A stretch of 64,000 bases of DNA from Bacteroidetes bacterium GWF2_33_38 (GCA_001769505.1 MEOF01000032.1:1-64000); one strand, 5' to 3'. Shown: positions 1-9,385, numbered from the stretch's first letter. A program made the numbers and translations. The notes: generated from the letters alone by a model not told the origin.

Positions 1-2
1 CT

Positions 3-203
3 TGCCGCATAATTTGCCCTAAAATAAGGGATGGGGTATTTTATGCTCATATTGAAACAGGGGAGTTATATATGAGTTTTGTTTCAACTTTTTTGCTTGC
101 ACATGAAATAAGAATTATTAAAAAAACAAAAATGAAATATTTTGTGATTGTATTTTGCCTGTCAACGGTTTTCAATTTTAAATTTACTTATAAATATTTT
201 TAG
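3..203 (+). CDS. possible C-terminal fragment of a gene cut by the window edge
   Basis: Frame 3 is open from the window edge to a TAG at 201-203, giving about 66 residues that end in a hydrophobic stretch (KYFVIVFCLSTVFNF). I do not recognise it. An open frame of this length in AT-rich DNA can arise by chance, and the start is outside the window. The remaining sequence to 338 shows nothing I can name. Confidence 0.2.
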   Translation, partial: CRIICPKIRDGVFYAHIETGELYMSFVSTFLLAHEIRIIKKTKMKYFVIVFCLSTVFNFKFTYKYF

Positions 204-338
204 TTGATTCTTTTATTATGCTTGATTGATAAAGGAACGTATGGCATTTCGAAGCACCTAACTCCCATGCCACTAATCCGTTTTAAATGTCATTTCGTTC
301 AAGTTTAGCATTTATCCACACTATTTTTTTTATTGCGT

Positions 339-1523
339 TTAGTTCCGTAATTTATTTTTCTTAAAATAGTTCATCGCATAATCAATTAATTCATTATTCT
401 TTATGCTGTCATTTACAACCCCTCTGTACACATAAAAATCATCATCCTTCTTTTCTAAATCTGCTATTCCGTTTTCAAAAAATGTGACAAGATTGGTTAG
501 TTTGGCTATAACAATTTTAATGTCACTAAAAGCAGGTTTAACAAACATATTATATTCTGCTTTTGAGATTGTATAATTTGTTTCACCTCCCATATACCTA
601 GTTTTCAATGTATTGAATATGTCAATGTTTGTAAATGTCTGAACAAGCTTTTCTAAAATTTCGCCAGTTTGAATAGAAAGTTTGATGTATTCAGGTTGCA
701 CATAACTTTCTTTTTCATGGTCAAAATACGAAAACTCTCCTTGAGCAATGTAAATGAATATTCTTTGTATTTTTTGAATAAGGTTGTTTTTATTCTGGAA
801 AAATGCAATCAAAGCTATTATCATACCTGCGACTTTTCTGTCTATTGATTGCTGGTCAATAATATTTCCCTGAAATTTTATTTCAGGCAGGTCGATTGTG
901 TCAGTAATGCATTTTAAAGTTTTTTCATCTTTTGAGAAGAACATTCTATATATTTCTAAGAATTCCTTTCTTAAATAGATTTTATATAATGATTGTTTTC
1001 TTGTGGTATCGATGAAGAGTCCGTTTTGATTTGTTTCTAAGACTTGTATGATTTCACTAAATTTATCAAAAGAGTATCTCCATCTGCCCAATATTTTATC
1101 TTCTGTATTATTCAATATTTCATTAATAAAATCTATTTGTAATTGACCAAGTTTTGTGGTGTCATTATTCTTATAATTCTCCCGAGTTTGTTTCCTAACA
1201 AATACAATGAAGTTCAAATTTAGGCCATTTTTTCTTATTTTTAAAAAATGCCTGAATTCTTCAATAGTGACCGTTGTTTCTTTTCCATTATCATCAAATA
1301 TCGTCCCTGGTTCATTGCCAACTATTAGCAAATAATAATCTGACTTTTCAATTTGCATTTTACATGTTGGCAAGGAATCTTGATTACAGTTTACTCCAAA
1401 ATCAGGTTCTTCAGACATTAATACTCTAAATCCGTTTTTCCCTAAAAAATATTTTAGTGCACCTCTTAAGTCGTAAAATTCAGAGATTATCGAACTAATA
1501 AATATTGTTGGTTGTGGATTCAT
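339..1523 (-). CDS. DUF4062 domain protein
   Basis: The first ~110 residues match the DUF4062 pattern: a beta strand with IFISSIISEFYDLRGALKYF, then GFRVLMSEEPDFG, a Cys-containing turn, and the strand DYYLLIVGNEPGT. DUF4062 is a TIR-like, Rossmann-type module usually found at the N-terminus of larger signalling or STAND-type ATPases. Here the protein is only 394 aa and no NTPase motif follows; the rest is predicted largely helical and I do not recognise it. It stands alone, with a 41-nt gap to the chitinase-like gene upstream on the same strand. The start is the ATG at 1521-1523, because the DUF4062 fold begins within five residues of it. A role in conflict or defence is only a guess from the family. 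Confidence 0.75.
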   Translation of the reverse strand: MNPQPTIFISSIISEFYDLRGALKYFLGKNGFRVLMSEEPDFGVNCNQDSLPTCKMQIEKSDYYLLIVGNEPGTIFDDNGKETTVTIEEFRHFLKIRKNGLNLNFIVFVRKQTRENYKNNDTTKLGQLQIDFINEILNNTEDKILGRWRYSFDKFSEIIQVLETNQNGLFIDTTRKQSLYKIYLRKEFLEIYRMFFSKDEKTLKCITDTIDLPEIKFQGNIIDQQSIDRKVAGMIIALIAFFQNKNNLIQKIQRIFIYIAQGEFSYFDHEKESYVQPEYIKLSIQTGEILEKLVQTFTNIDIFNTLKTRYMGGETNYTISKAEYNMFVKPAFSDIKIVIAKLTNLVTFFENGIADLEKKDDDFYVYRGVVNDSIKNNELIDYAMNYFKKNKLRN

Positions 1524-1564
1524 TGTCTTATCTAATTAAGGCAACTAACTTATGTCAATGTCTA

Positions 1565-4500
1565 TCATTTAAGTTTTATTAATTTCTTTATTTCGTAAAG
1601 TTTATCGTCAAACGAAATATTTAGCAAATAAACACCTTCAGAATAACCGTATTTTTCAGGATTAAAGCTTAATGTATATAAATCCTCATCTTGTTCGTTG
1701 TTGACTAAGCTAGTTATTAAATTTCCCAACACATCGTAGGCTTCTATTTTCACAAACGATTTTTTGTCGAGAAAATACATAATTTGAATTTCATCAGTAA
1801 AAGGATTCGGATACGCTTTCACAAACGAATTATCGTTATTGCTTGTGTTAATTGTCAGTGTTGAATCTTGAACATAAATAAAATTTGGTCGAATCAATGT
1901 GTCAACACAAAACGAATTTTCGACAACCAACATCACACTAAAATATCCAGTATAGGCATATGTTTCGTATGGATTTATATCGGTAGAAATAGTTCCGTTT
2001 CCAAAATCCCAATAATAATTGTTAGCATTCTCCGAAGTATTTGTAAATAAAACGAGTAAAGGTTTTGTTCCTTCGTTTACATTAACCATAAACGAAGCCG
2101 TTGGAGTTTGATTTACAGTAATATAATTATCAAGCAAAAGCGAATCGGAACCATTCGAGCCAAAAGCAACAAGTTTTACATTGTATGTTCCTGAATTTGA
2201 ATAAAAAACAGTAGGGTTTTCGTCAGTGCTTGTAGCCAGATTTCCTCCTTCAAAAGTCCAAAGAAATGAGCTTGCATTTATCGATAAGTTTGAAAAATGA
2301 ATCAATTCATTTGTACATGGTGAATTGTTATCAGCTTCAAAATTCACCGTAATCGGTGCTTTTATCAACACGCCGTCCGACGACGAAATATCAGATTCAA
2401 GTCCTGCTCCGTTAATTGATTTTACCGAAATATAATACGTGTTTTCGAAAACCAAATTTAATCCTAATAAGCTAACTATTGTATCAAGTCCAATACTAGC
2501 CCAATCTACCAAATCGTTACTCCCTTGTGAAGTGCCGATTGCATATATATATTCAGAAATATCGGAATTTTCATCGTACGATGAATTCCAAAAAGCGGAA
2601 TAAGATGTATTATCAAAACTTGTATCAATATCAGCAACTGTGCCGTCGAATATTGCTGAAATGCTTGGCTTAGTCCAATCAATATTCACATTGCGACTTG
2701 CGATTTCCGAAATATTTTGAGCTTCGTCAAAAATTACTGATTTAATTCTTGCAGATGGCGTAGCTGAATTTTCGTTTTGATATCGAATTTCTGAACTTAG
2801 GTCTCCAATCGAAATAAGTTCGCTTTCGCTTCTTGATTTGTAAATTTTAATATCATCATAAAGTACATCTGCATTTCCGGTTCGAAGCGAAATAGCTGTT
2901 GCCGATTGGTATGGAGTAGCATCAGTATACGTTCCAACCAACTCGTTGTTTTGATATACATTCAGCACTCCACTTATAGGATTGAAAGTAGCTTTATAAT
3001 CGTACCAAACATTTGCGTTTGCTGTCAACTGGAAACTTTCTTTCAAATTTATTGTCCCTAATTCAGACCTATATATTTCTAGAGCAAAGTCATCGACTCT
3101 GAAATATAGCATGTAGGCTTCGCCACGATATGTTGCAGTTGGGTCGCTGGCAAAAATATACATTCCGGCACGACGGTTTGTTCCTGTTCCATTAATATTC
3201 ATTTGCCAATGATATAAATACACGTAATTGCTATCTTGCTCAACGGAAGCGTACATATTTGGGTGTGTTACCGTTTGGTCGGTCTGATTCAAATGCCCAT
3301 CGGTAATTACCCACGTTCCCGATTCTGCTGTCCATTCTGAATGTATTTCGTTTTCAAAATTATCGTTAAAAAAACCGAACCCTTTATTAGCACGCCATTC
3401 TGTTCCGTTCCAGTCGAGTACTTGATAAAATCGCTCACTTACAGCAACATTGTCGTTATCTAAAAAAGTTGTCGAAAAATTTGAAGTTTCCCACTCATTC
3501 GCTGCAATTGAAGTTGTTGGTAAAATATTATCAATTGTACATTGCCATATTGCCGAAAATCCGGGTTTTACAGTTGCTCCATCAGAAAAAAAACGGAGCG
3601 TCAAAGCATTGGTCGAAGAAACAATAGTTCCAGGACTAACAGTTCCTGAATAACCTCCAATTAAATTATCGGTACCTATTCCATCGTAAATCCAAAGCGA
3701 GTCCCATCCAGATTCAAGACTGAATGAAGTAAAAGTCAAGGTCAAGCCTGTGGCTCCTGTAGGAGCAATTGAATACGTGTAGTTTTCGTCGTCGTAATGG
3801 TCTTTATTTGGACCGCCCATATCATAAATAGTATCGGTACATTCAACTACAGCACAATCGGTAAATTTTTCACTTATTGCATCCCAATATTCGTCGTAAC
3901 CATCGTCGTATCCCATAGCCCAAATTCCAATCCCTCCTATTCCTCGTTGATTTACAAAATCGAAACGTTTTAACATACTGTATTTATTATCAAAAAAACA
4001 TTGTCGCCATTCTGTACCATTATGAAAAACATAAACAGGATTACAGCTGTTTGTATTAAACTGATAATTTGCAGGAGAATAGTATCCCGACACATTGTTT
4101 TTAATGGTAACATAAGTTCTTGATGCACTATTCGGAGCTCCATTTACTGCTGAAGGAATTGAACTAGATGTTGTTCCGTATTCCCTTCCATAATAAGGTA
4201 ATCCAAGTATAAGTTTTGATGGAGAAACTCCTCTATCTAAATATGAGGTTACAGTTTTTGAAATGGTATAATTATAGGTTGTAGCATCGTTATAAAAATG
4301 GTATAATGGATCGTTTGGTCCAGCTGTTGTGCTTCCAGAATAGTAATAATCATAGCCCATAATGACAAACAAATCGACATAATTATTCAAAACAGGAATG
4401 TCAAAAACACTACTCCAATCAACAGCGTAAAGAGCAACGCTCACTTGAGACCCAGGAATATCAGTATGAAAACGATTGCAGAGAGCAATCATAAAATTAG

Positions 4501-5047
4501 TAAAATCTGCTTTATTAGTAGAGCCTAAACCCTCAAAATCAATATTAACGCCATGTGCTCCACGAGATTGAACCAAACTAACTAAATTATCAATCAAGGT
4601 ATTCATACTGGTAGAACTGCCAAAAAAAGTTGCATGATCTTCAAACAGTGTAACGCACAAATTAACTCTTTTGCCATTTGCAAGAGCTTCATCAACTACA
4701 TTTGCTGTAGCCCAACTACTTGTTGTATTGGCTTCACCAGTGCTTGGATTAACCTGATACGAAAAATAAGATAAGTCAGAGATTAAGTTCCAATCGTAAT
4801 TTACCTCTAATCCATTCGACCATGATGGATGCCAACCAAATACAATTTTATTCAAATTGCACGATTGCATCGCTTTATTTTCTGCTTTCATAGCTGGTTT
4901 ATTCGTAGCCTGATAATATTCGCCCGAAAATCCTAAACTATTATAATATTCAGTTTCTTGTTGGTGTATCGAAATATGATTAGCCGTTTGAGAAAAAATA
5001 TTTATGCTAAACATGAGTAAAATCAACATTAATACTTGTCTTTTCAT
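1565..5047 (-). CDS. secreted GH18 chitinase-like multidomain protein with T9SS sorting domain
   Basis: A 1160-aa protein with a signal peptide (ending ..INIFSQ). Residues ~66-395 form a glycoside hydrolase family 18 TIM barrel. The GH18 active-site strand is seen as HGVNIDFEGL, with D170 and the catalytic acid E172, and a later MGYDYYY strand. Residues ~403-505 look like a CUB domain (WDSLWIYDG..). A LamG-like/concanavalin region (~555-725), a fibronectin-like segment, two PKD-like domains (~900-1070) and a T9SS type A tail (YPNPFTDEIQI) follow. It should be exported, cross the outer membrane through T9SS and act on chitin, chitodextrin or peptidoglycan-like glycans. The exact substrate cannot be read from sequence. 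It lies 24 nt downstream of a TonB-C-like gene and is probably cotranscribed with it. Confidence 0.85.
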   Translation of the reverse strand: MKRQVLMLILLMFSINIFSQTANHISIHQQETEYYNSLGFSGEYYQATNKPAMKAENKAMQSCNLNKIVFGWHPSWSNGLEVNYDWNLISDLSYFSYQVNPSTGEANTTSSWATANVVDEALANGKRVNLCVTLFEDHATFFGSSTSMNTLIDNLVSLVQSRGAHGVNIDFEGLGSTNKADFTNFMIALCNRFHTDIPGSQVSVALYAVDWSSVFDIPVLNNYVDLFVIMGYDYYYSGSTTAGPNDPLYHFYNDATTYNYTISKTVTSYLDRGVSPSKLILGLPYYGREYGTTSSSIPSAVNGAPNSASRTYVTIKNNVSGYYSPANYQFNTNSCNPVYVFHNGTEWRQCFFDNKYSMLKRFDFVNQRGIGGIGIWAMGYDDGYDEYWDAISEKFTDCAVVECTDTIYDMGGPNKDHYDDENYTYSIAPTGATGLTLTFTSFSLESGWDSLWIYDGIGTDNLIGGYSGTVSPGTIVSSTNALTLRFFSDGATVKPGFSAIWQCTIDNILPTTSIAANEWETSNFSTTFLDNDNVAVSERFYQVLDWNGTEWRANKGFGFFNDNFENEIHSEWTAESGTWVITDGHLNQTDQTVTHPNMYASVEQDSNYVYLYHWQMNINGTGTNRRAGMYIFASDPTATYRGEAYMLYFRVDDFALEIYRSELGTINLKESFQLTANANVWYDYKATFNPISGVLNVYQNNELVGTYTDATPYQSATAISLRTGNADVLYDDIKIYKSRSESELISIGDLSSEIRYQNENSATPSARIKSVIFDEAQNISEIASRNVNIDWTKPSISAIFDGTVADIDTSFDNTSYSAFWNSSYDENSDISEYIYAIGTSQGSNDLVDWASIGLDTIVSLLGLNLVFENTYYISVKSINGAGLESDISSSDGVLIKAPITVNFEADNNSPCTNELIHFSNLSINASSFLWTFEGGNLATSTDENPTVFYSNSGTYNVKLVAFGSNGSDSLLLDNYITVNQTPTASFMVNVNEGTKPLLVLFTNTSENANNYYWDFGNGTISTDINPYETYAYTGYFSVMLVVENSFCVDTLIRPNFIYVQDSTLTINTSNNDNSFVKAYPNPFTDEIQIMYFLDKKSFVKIEAYDVLGNLITSLVNNEQDEDLYTLSFNPEKYGYSEGVYLLNISFDDKLYEIKKLIKLK

Positions 5048-5071
5048 CTGTTTATTTTTTGAATATTGTTT

Positions 5072-5557
5072 TTATTTGTAAAAAATATTTGTAAATGTAC
5101 CGTTTAAAACCGTAAAAACTAAAACCTGATAGCAGTCAACCTTATTTCCTTTATTTTCAGCAATAGACCATAAATTCGGCATTTTTTTGAGTTTTTCAAT
5201 AATTTTTTCTTCAAGTACTCGCAAACTATCAGGTTGGTTTCCTAAGATATTGTAATTTCCAACTTGTCCCTCACAATTAACTATAAACGAAATATACGAA
5301 CGAAAAACTTGCTCGCTATTTTCGCTGTGATCTAGAGTAATTTTATCGAAATATCTTCTTATTTCCAATGTGCCACCTTCATATTCAGGAGTTGATTTTG
5401 GTTCTTTAATATCTTTTAACACAGCTCTAAGTTGGTAATTATCAACGCTGTAAATATTCTTTTCATCACAAATAGTAAATGGTTTGGTTTCAGAAATTTG
5501 AGCAAATAAATTTACAATTTGCCACAAAAAAATATTTATAAAAAGCAATCGTTTCAT
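5072..5557 (-). CDS. periplasmic protein with TonB C-terminal-like fold
   Basis: A 161-aa protein with an N-terminal signal peptide (cleavage near NLFAQ). The second half reads like the TonB C-terminal domain used in many Bacteroidota proteins: SYISFIVNCEGQVGNYNIL, then a helix LEEKIIEKLKKMPNLW and a final strand QVLVFTVLNG. There is no transmembrane anchor beyond the signal and no proline-rich spacer, so it is not a classical energy transducer. It precedes the GH18 gene by 24 nt on the same strand. Function unknown; the fold call rests on pattern only. Confidence 0.65.
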   Translation of the reverse strand: MKRLLFINIFLWQIVNLFAQISETKPFTICDEKNIYSVDNYQLRAVLKDIKEPKSTPEYEGGTLEIRRYFDKITLDHSENSEQVFRSYISFIVNCEGQVGNYNILGNQPDSLRVLEEKIIEKLKKMPNLWSIAENKGNKVDCYQVLVFTVLNGTFTNIFYK

Positions 5558-5668
5558 TTTAAAATTGATTTAAAACAAATTTATCAAATATTTATGTAAA
5601 AATGAAGATAATTATAATTTGAGATGGAATTTGTTTTTTACTTTTGCAAAGAATTAAAAAATATTTAT

Positions 5669-6130
5669 ATGTTGCAACGTATTCAAAGTATATATCTTTT
5701 ATTATCAGCAGTATTTTCAGGATTAATTTTTATGATTCCACTCGCTGAATATATTGATGGAGCTTCGCAAGTTTACGAATTAAGTTTTTGGAAATTTCAA
5801 AGCTTGTCAGCAGGAGCAGAAATAAGTTTTTTGGTCTATCCTATTGCTTTTTTTGCAGGGCTTTCGACCTTGTTGAATTTAGTATCCATATTTTTGTTTA
5901 AAAAGCGTGTATTGCAAATGCGTATTTCTGTTTTCACAATCATTATGCTTTTAGCATTAATTTCATTTGCTGCTTTTTACATTTTTAAATTTAAAAGTGA
6001 CCTTAACGCTGATGTTGCCATCGGCATTTCATCTTTTTTTCCTCTTATTTCAATAATACTCACATTATTGGCATTCAGAGGTATTGCTAGAGATGAAAAT
6101 CTAGTTCGCTCGGTTGATAGAATTCGATAA
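5669..6130 (+). CDS. DUF4293 family membrane protein
   Basis: The protein starting MLQRIQSIYLLLSAVFSG matches DUF4293, a Bacteroidota-specific family of about 150-aa proteins with four transmembrane segments. Four hydrophobic helices are visible (about residues 7-27, 55-75, 85-105 and 115-135). The ORF track starts 15 codons earlier, but the family begins exactly at MLQRIQS, so I use the ATG at 5669, giving 153 aa. Its function is not known. It is convergent with the head-GIN gene, with only one base between the stop codons. Confidence 0.8.
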   Translation: MLQRIQSIYLLLSAVFSGLIFMIPLAEYIDGASQVYELSFWKFQSLSAGAEISFLVYPIAFFAGLSTLLNLVSIFLFKKRVLQMRISVFTIIMLLALISFAAFYIFKFKSDLNADVAIGISSFFPLISIILTLLAFRGIARDENLVRSVDRIR

Positions 6131-6131
6131 T

Positions 6132-6938
6132 TTATTCGACTTCTTTTTCAGCATAATTCGATTTAGTCTTTTTGTTTTTAATACATACATCTTTCGATTT
6201 GTCTAAAATGTTGATTGTAGGTGTGCCTCGATACTTAACCTGACTGTCGTTTCGTGCTGTTACATTCATAGTTTCGACAACATTTACGTGAGCTTCACCA
6301 ATACCCGAAATATCGATATTACATGTTACAGCGTACATATTAAAGGCTTTCATGTAGCTTTCGTCTTCCATATTAACATTGAATATTTGGGTGGTTCCAT
6401 TTAAAATTGCAAAGCCGAAATCTTGAATGTTGCATGTTAAATTATTTGTCAAAACATTTAATGTAAGAGAAACCTCATCAGTAATTGTTGCGGTTAAATC
6501 ATTGTAATAACCGTTAATAATTATAAATCCGTAACCCGACAAAGTGCAATTGAATGAATTTGTTGTTGTTTTAAGTTTCAAATCGCTGTCACTTTCGGGT
6601 AAGGAAATATGAATATTATCGGCAACATAAGGATAAAAAGTTAAATCTGAATTTCCAACCGCAGTCAGAGTTTTCAGTTTACGAGTGGTAAGAAAAATGT
6701 TAATGGCTCTACCCTCTTTAACTTTTTGAATTGATGAAATAAACAAGGTGGAATCGTGAACATTTGTTTTTAATAATTGATTTGAAAGGCTGTCGGTTTC
6801 GATAACGATTACGTCGCTATTCCCTTCAAACACATAAAGGTTGAAGTTTCCATCAATGTTCAGATTTACAAATGCTTCGGTTTCTCGTTCGTAGGTTAAA
6901 AGACTTGAGGCGGGATTTGGTTGACTAAATGCACACAT
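6132..6938 (-). CDS. head-GIN (DUF2807) domain secreted protein, start disturbed
   Basis: Residues ~25-240 show the repeated short strands of the DUF2807 'auto-transporter adhesin, head GIN' fold (for example FNLYVFEGNSDVIVIETD and LTAVGNSDLTFY). These form a right-handed beta-helix-like structure in exported Bacteroidota proteins. The first ATG in frame (6936-6938) falls inside what looks like a signal peptide. The in-frame codons just upstream read IIRRAVLLCSLAISTMCAFSQ, but no ATG, GTG or TTG precedes them in that frame. An ATG at 7004-7006 reads MKTRK and then a stop in another frame. A one-base indel near 6989-7000 would restore MKTRK plus the signal. The true start is therefore uncertain. 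Confidence 0.7.
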   Translation of the reverse strand: MCAFSQPNPASSLLTYERETEAFVNLNIDGNFNLYVFEGNSDVIVIETDSLSNQLLKTNVHDSTLFISSIQKVKEGRAINIFLTTRKLKTLTAVGNSDLTFYPYVADNIHISLPESDSDLKLKTTTNSFNCTLSGYGFIIINGYYNDLTATITDEVSLTLNVLTNNLTCNIQDFGFAILNGTTQIFNVNMEDESYMKAFNMYAVTCNIDISGIGEAHVNVVETMNVTARNDSQVKYRGTPTINILDKSKDVCIKNKKTKSNYAEKEVE

Positions 6939-7204
6939 TGTGCTGATTGCTAGGCTGCATAATAGTACTGCTCTTCTTATTATGCAATTTACTTTCGTGT
7001 TTTCATAACTCCATATTTAATTGGTTTGGATTTCTAATTGCTTGTACGTGAAAAGACGTATTTTAGTTTCAGTTTTTTTACTGAAAATATGATTTTTATA
7101 AACTACCTCCTATTAGAGCCGCATTGGTATTAGAATTTTGATAATTGTTTATTTATACCGATAGTGAGAATAAAAAATTGGAGAAATTTTCAATGAAAAA
7201 AATA

Positions 7205-7609
7205 TTATAATTCCACCTTCTTCAAATTATCATTAATAATATTCAATAAATTGCTAAGTGGCGTAGTTGCCATCATTTTAAGTACTGGATTTAAGTCTGC
7301 TTCAAAACTTACTTGGCTTTGACATGAGTTTGCAGAAATTTCTTCAAAAATAAAATTCATTTTTAACTCAAAAGGAGCTTCTCCATTATCTATAAAACTT
7401 ACCTGTGAATATTCAATTTTATCGCTAACTCGTAAACTTAACGATGACAAATTTTTAATACGGAATTTGCAACTGTCTTTGGTTGAAGACCAATTTTCGA
7501 TTTTTTCTTCGGGTAACAATTTTATGAAATTATTACAATTTTCAACAAATTCATAAATTTGTTTTGCTGAAACACTTAATACGTTTTTTTTGCTTTCGAG
7601 TTTTGTCAT
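7205..7609 (-). CDS. SRPBCC (polyketide cyclase/START-like) family protein
   Basis: A 134-aa protein beginning MTKLESKKNVLSVSAKQIYEFVENCNNF, typical of small SRPBCC/START-like lipid- or ligand-binding proteins in Bacteroidota. The long C-terminal helix NPVLKMMATTPLSNLLNIINDNL closes the pocket. The ORF track uses a TTG at 7621. I prefer the ATG at 7607-7609, which overlaps the pyrE stop (TAATG arrangement on the minus strand). That overlap suggests translational coupling to pyrE. The ligand is unknown. Confidence 0.75.
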   Translation of the reverse strand: MTKLESKKNVLSVSAKQIYEFVENCNNFIKLLPEEKIENWSSTKDSCKFRIKNLSSLSLRVSDKIEYSQVSFIDNGEAPFELKMNFIFEEISANSCQSQVSFEADLNPVLKMMATTPLSNLLNIINDNLKKVEL

Positions 7610-8241
7610 TATGCTTTCCAATTTGCAGGGTCAACTCTCCATTTTTTTAAGTTCTCGACGTCGCTTTGAGTAATATAATTTGATTCTAGAGCGTAGTCAA
7701 TCAGTGCATTGTAATTGCTTAATGTATATAAAGAACATTTTGATTCAAGAAATGCATCAGCCGATTTTTGAAATAAATACGAGAAAATAGCAACCATTCC
7801 CAAGACTTCGCAGCCTGCTTCACGCAATGCTTCAACCGCCTTTAAACTGCTTCCTCCAGTCGAAATTAAATCTTCAATAACAACTACTTTTTGACCTGCA
7901 GCGATGTCGCCTTCAATCAAATTTTCCATTCCGTGAGCTTTAGCAGACGAGCGAATATAAACAAATGGTAATCCAAGCTTTTCGGCAACCAATGCTCCTT
8001 GTGCTATTGCTCCTGTAGCAACTCCTGCAATAACTTCTACATCAATAAATTTTTCTTTTATTAATTCGCAAAACGAATCTCGAACATAAGTTCTAATTTC
8101 GGGATACGACAAGGTTTTTCGATTATCGCAATAAATTGGAGATTTCCATCCCGATGCCCAAGTAAACGGATTTGTTGGTTCTAATTTTATTGCTTTAATT
8201 TGTATTAGATAACGGGCTATATTTTTTTCGATATTTTTCAT
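7609..8241 (-). CDS. pyrE: orotate phosphoribosyltransferase
   Basis: Catalyses orotate + PRPP to OMP + PPi in pyrimidine synthesis (cytoplasm). The PRPP-binding motif VVVIEDLISTGGSSLKA and the upstream FTWASGWKSPIYCDNR substrate segment are typical of PyrE. The protein is 210 aa when started at MKNIEKNIARYL (ATG at 8239-8241), the usual size. The longer ORF-track start adds 54 residues with no family support. Its stop overlaps the start of the SRPBCC gene by one base. The divergent NUDIX gene starts at 8243, leaving only one base between the two start codons, so the pyrE promoter must lie inside the NUDIX coding region. Confidence 0.93.
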   Translation of the reverse strand: MKNIEKNIARYLIQIKAIKLEPTNPFTWASGWKSPIYCDNRKTLSYPEIRTYVRDSFCELIKEKFIDVEVIAGVATGAIAQGALVAEKLGLPFVYIRSSAKAHGMENLIEGDIAAGQKVVVIEDLISTGGSSLKAVEALREAGCEVLGMVAIFSYLFQKSADAFLESKCSLYTLSNYNALIDYALESNYITQSDVENLKKWRVDPANWKA

Positions 8242-8242
8242 A

Positions 8243-8866
8243 ATGCAAATGTATAAAGTTTTTTTTAATGAACGATTTGTTTTATTAACTGATAAGATTG
8301 GTTCATTAAATCTTAAAGGAAATGTTTTATATATTGAATATTGGAATAAATCGTCGATTAACATTTTGATTGACAGGTTTAATAAGAACAAAACCATTGA
8401 CAAACTTGTTATTTATTATCACGATTTAAATGAGTTGTGGTTCGTTTTTCAATCTTGTTTTTATTTTATCGAAGCGGCTGGCGGTTTTATCAAAAATCAA
8501 CATGAAGAAATTTTGTTGATGAAAAGAAATAACATGTGGGATTTGCCGAAAGGGAAGCTTGAAAAAAATGAATTGCCTAAACTTGCAGCTATTCGCGAGG
8601 TTTCGGAGGAATGTGGAATACATAATCATGAGATAGTTAATACGTTAAATCCTACATATCACACGTTTTTGATAAACGATGAAAAAATGTTAAAAAAAAC
8701 ATATTGGTATGAGATGAAATATTCGGGCAACGAAAAACTTGTTCCTCAAATCGAAGAGGGAATTACCGACGTTGTTTGGGTTAAACAAGACGAAATTGAA
8801 ATATATTTCCCTAAAATGTACAAATCAATAATTGAGGTTATTAAAGAAGCCTCTCATAAAAAATAA
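8243..8866 (+). CDS. NUDIX hydrolase
   Basis: A 207-aa protein with a complete Nudix box, GKLEKNELPKLAAIREVSEECGI, matching G-x5-E-x7-R-E-U-x-E-E-x-G-U. The first ~75 residues are an extra N-terminal domain typical of this Bacteroidota subgroup. Hydrolysis of a nucleoside-diphosphate-linked substrate is expected; which one is not visible. A second Met at 8249 (MYKVFFNERF) is an equally good start. The gene is divergent from pyrE and followed after 4 nt by the hemerythrin gene, suggesting an operon. Confidence 0.88.
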   Translation: MQMYKVFFNERFVLLTDKIGSLNLKGNVLYIEYWNKSSINILIDRFNKNKTIDKLVIYYHDLNELWFVFQSCFYFIEAAGGFIKNQHEEILLMKRNNMWDLPKGKLEKNELPKLAAIREVSEECGIHNHEIVNTLNPTYHTFLINDEKMLKKTYWYEMKYSGNEKLVPQIEEGITDVVWVKQDEIEIYFPKMYKSIIEVIKEASHKK

Positions 8867-8870
8867 ATTT

Positions 8871-9293
8871 ATGTTTACTTGGAACGAAAAATACTCTGTT
8901 GGCTTTGATGAGATTGATACTCAGCATAAAAAATTTCTGATATTAACCGACGAAGTCCGTGATTTGATAGGAAAAGGAGAACATGAAAATACGGTTTTGA
9001 ATAAAGTTAATGAGTTGTTTAATTATGCGAAATGGCATTTCGATACGGAAAATATTTATATGAAAAAGTGTCGTTACGAGTACGTTGAAGAACACTCAAA
9101 TGAGCATAAAAAAATTATTGAGAAGATTCAAGTATTAAGAAACGACTTGGGAAAATTCGATGCCGATTTTGGAACCGAATTAATGTTACTTGTCAAAGAT
9201 TGGTTTTTAAATCATTTATTGACTACTGATAGAAAACTCTACAATTGTATTAAGGAGAGAAATATGGAAGACGAGATTATTTTTGACAAGTAA
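8871..9293 (+). CDS. bacteriohemerythrin
   Basis: A 140-aa protein starting MFTWNEKYSVGFDEIDTQHKKF. All di-iron ligands of the hemerythrin family are present: H in DTQHKKF, HxxxE in HFDTE, HxxxH in HSNEH, and HxxxxD in HLLTTD. It should bind O2 reversibly at a non-haem diiron site, as an oxygen carrier, sensor or scavenger. No signalling domain is attached. I start it at ATG 8871, not the upstream ATG at 8832 in the ORF track, because the family begins with M-x-x-W. It follows the NUDIX gene by 4 nt. Confidence 0.92.
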   Translation: MFTWNEKYSVGFDEIDTQHKKFLILTDEVRDLIGKGEHENTVLNKVNELFNYAKWHFDTENIYMKKCRYEYVEEHSNEHKKIIEKIQVLRNDLGKFDADFGTELMLLVKDWFLNHLLTTDRKLYNCIKERNMEDEIIFDK

Positions 9294-9377
9294 TCTTATT
9301 TAATATTCTAAATATTAGACCGTTATAAAATGTTAAAAAAAATTAATATTTCTTTTTAATCGCTTCTTTTTTTAAGG

Positions 9378-9385
9378 TATCTTTG
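9378..9385 (+). promoter_or_regulatory. Bacteroidota -7 promoter element for bcp
   Basis: TATCTTTG matches the Bacteroidota TAnnTTTG -7 consensus exactly, 24 nt upstream of the bcp start. I see no clear -33 TTTG partner. Prediction from sequence only. Confidence 0.5.

Noticed and set aside
3450-3653. Plus-strand 67-aa ORF within the chitinase-like gene, and similar short ORFs opposite other genes
   Set aside because: Shadow frames with no independent start signal or family pattern.
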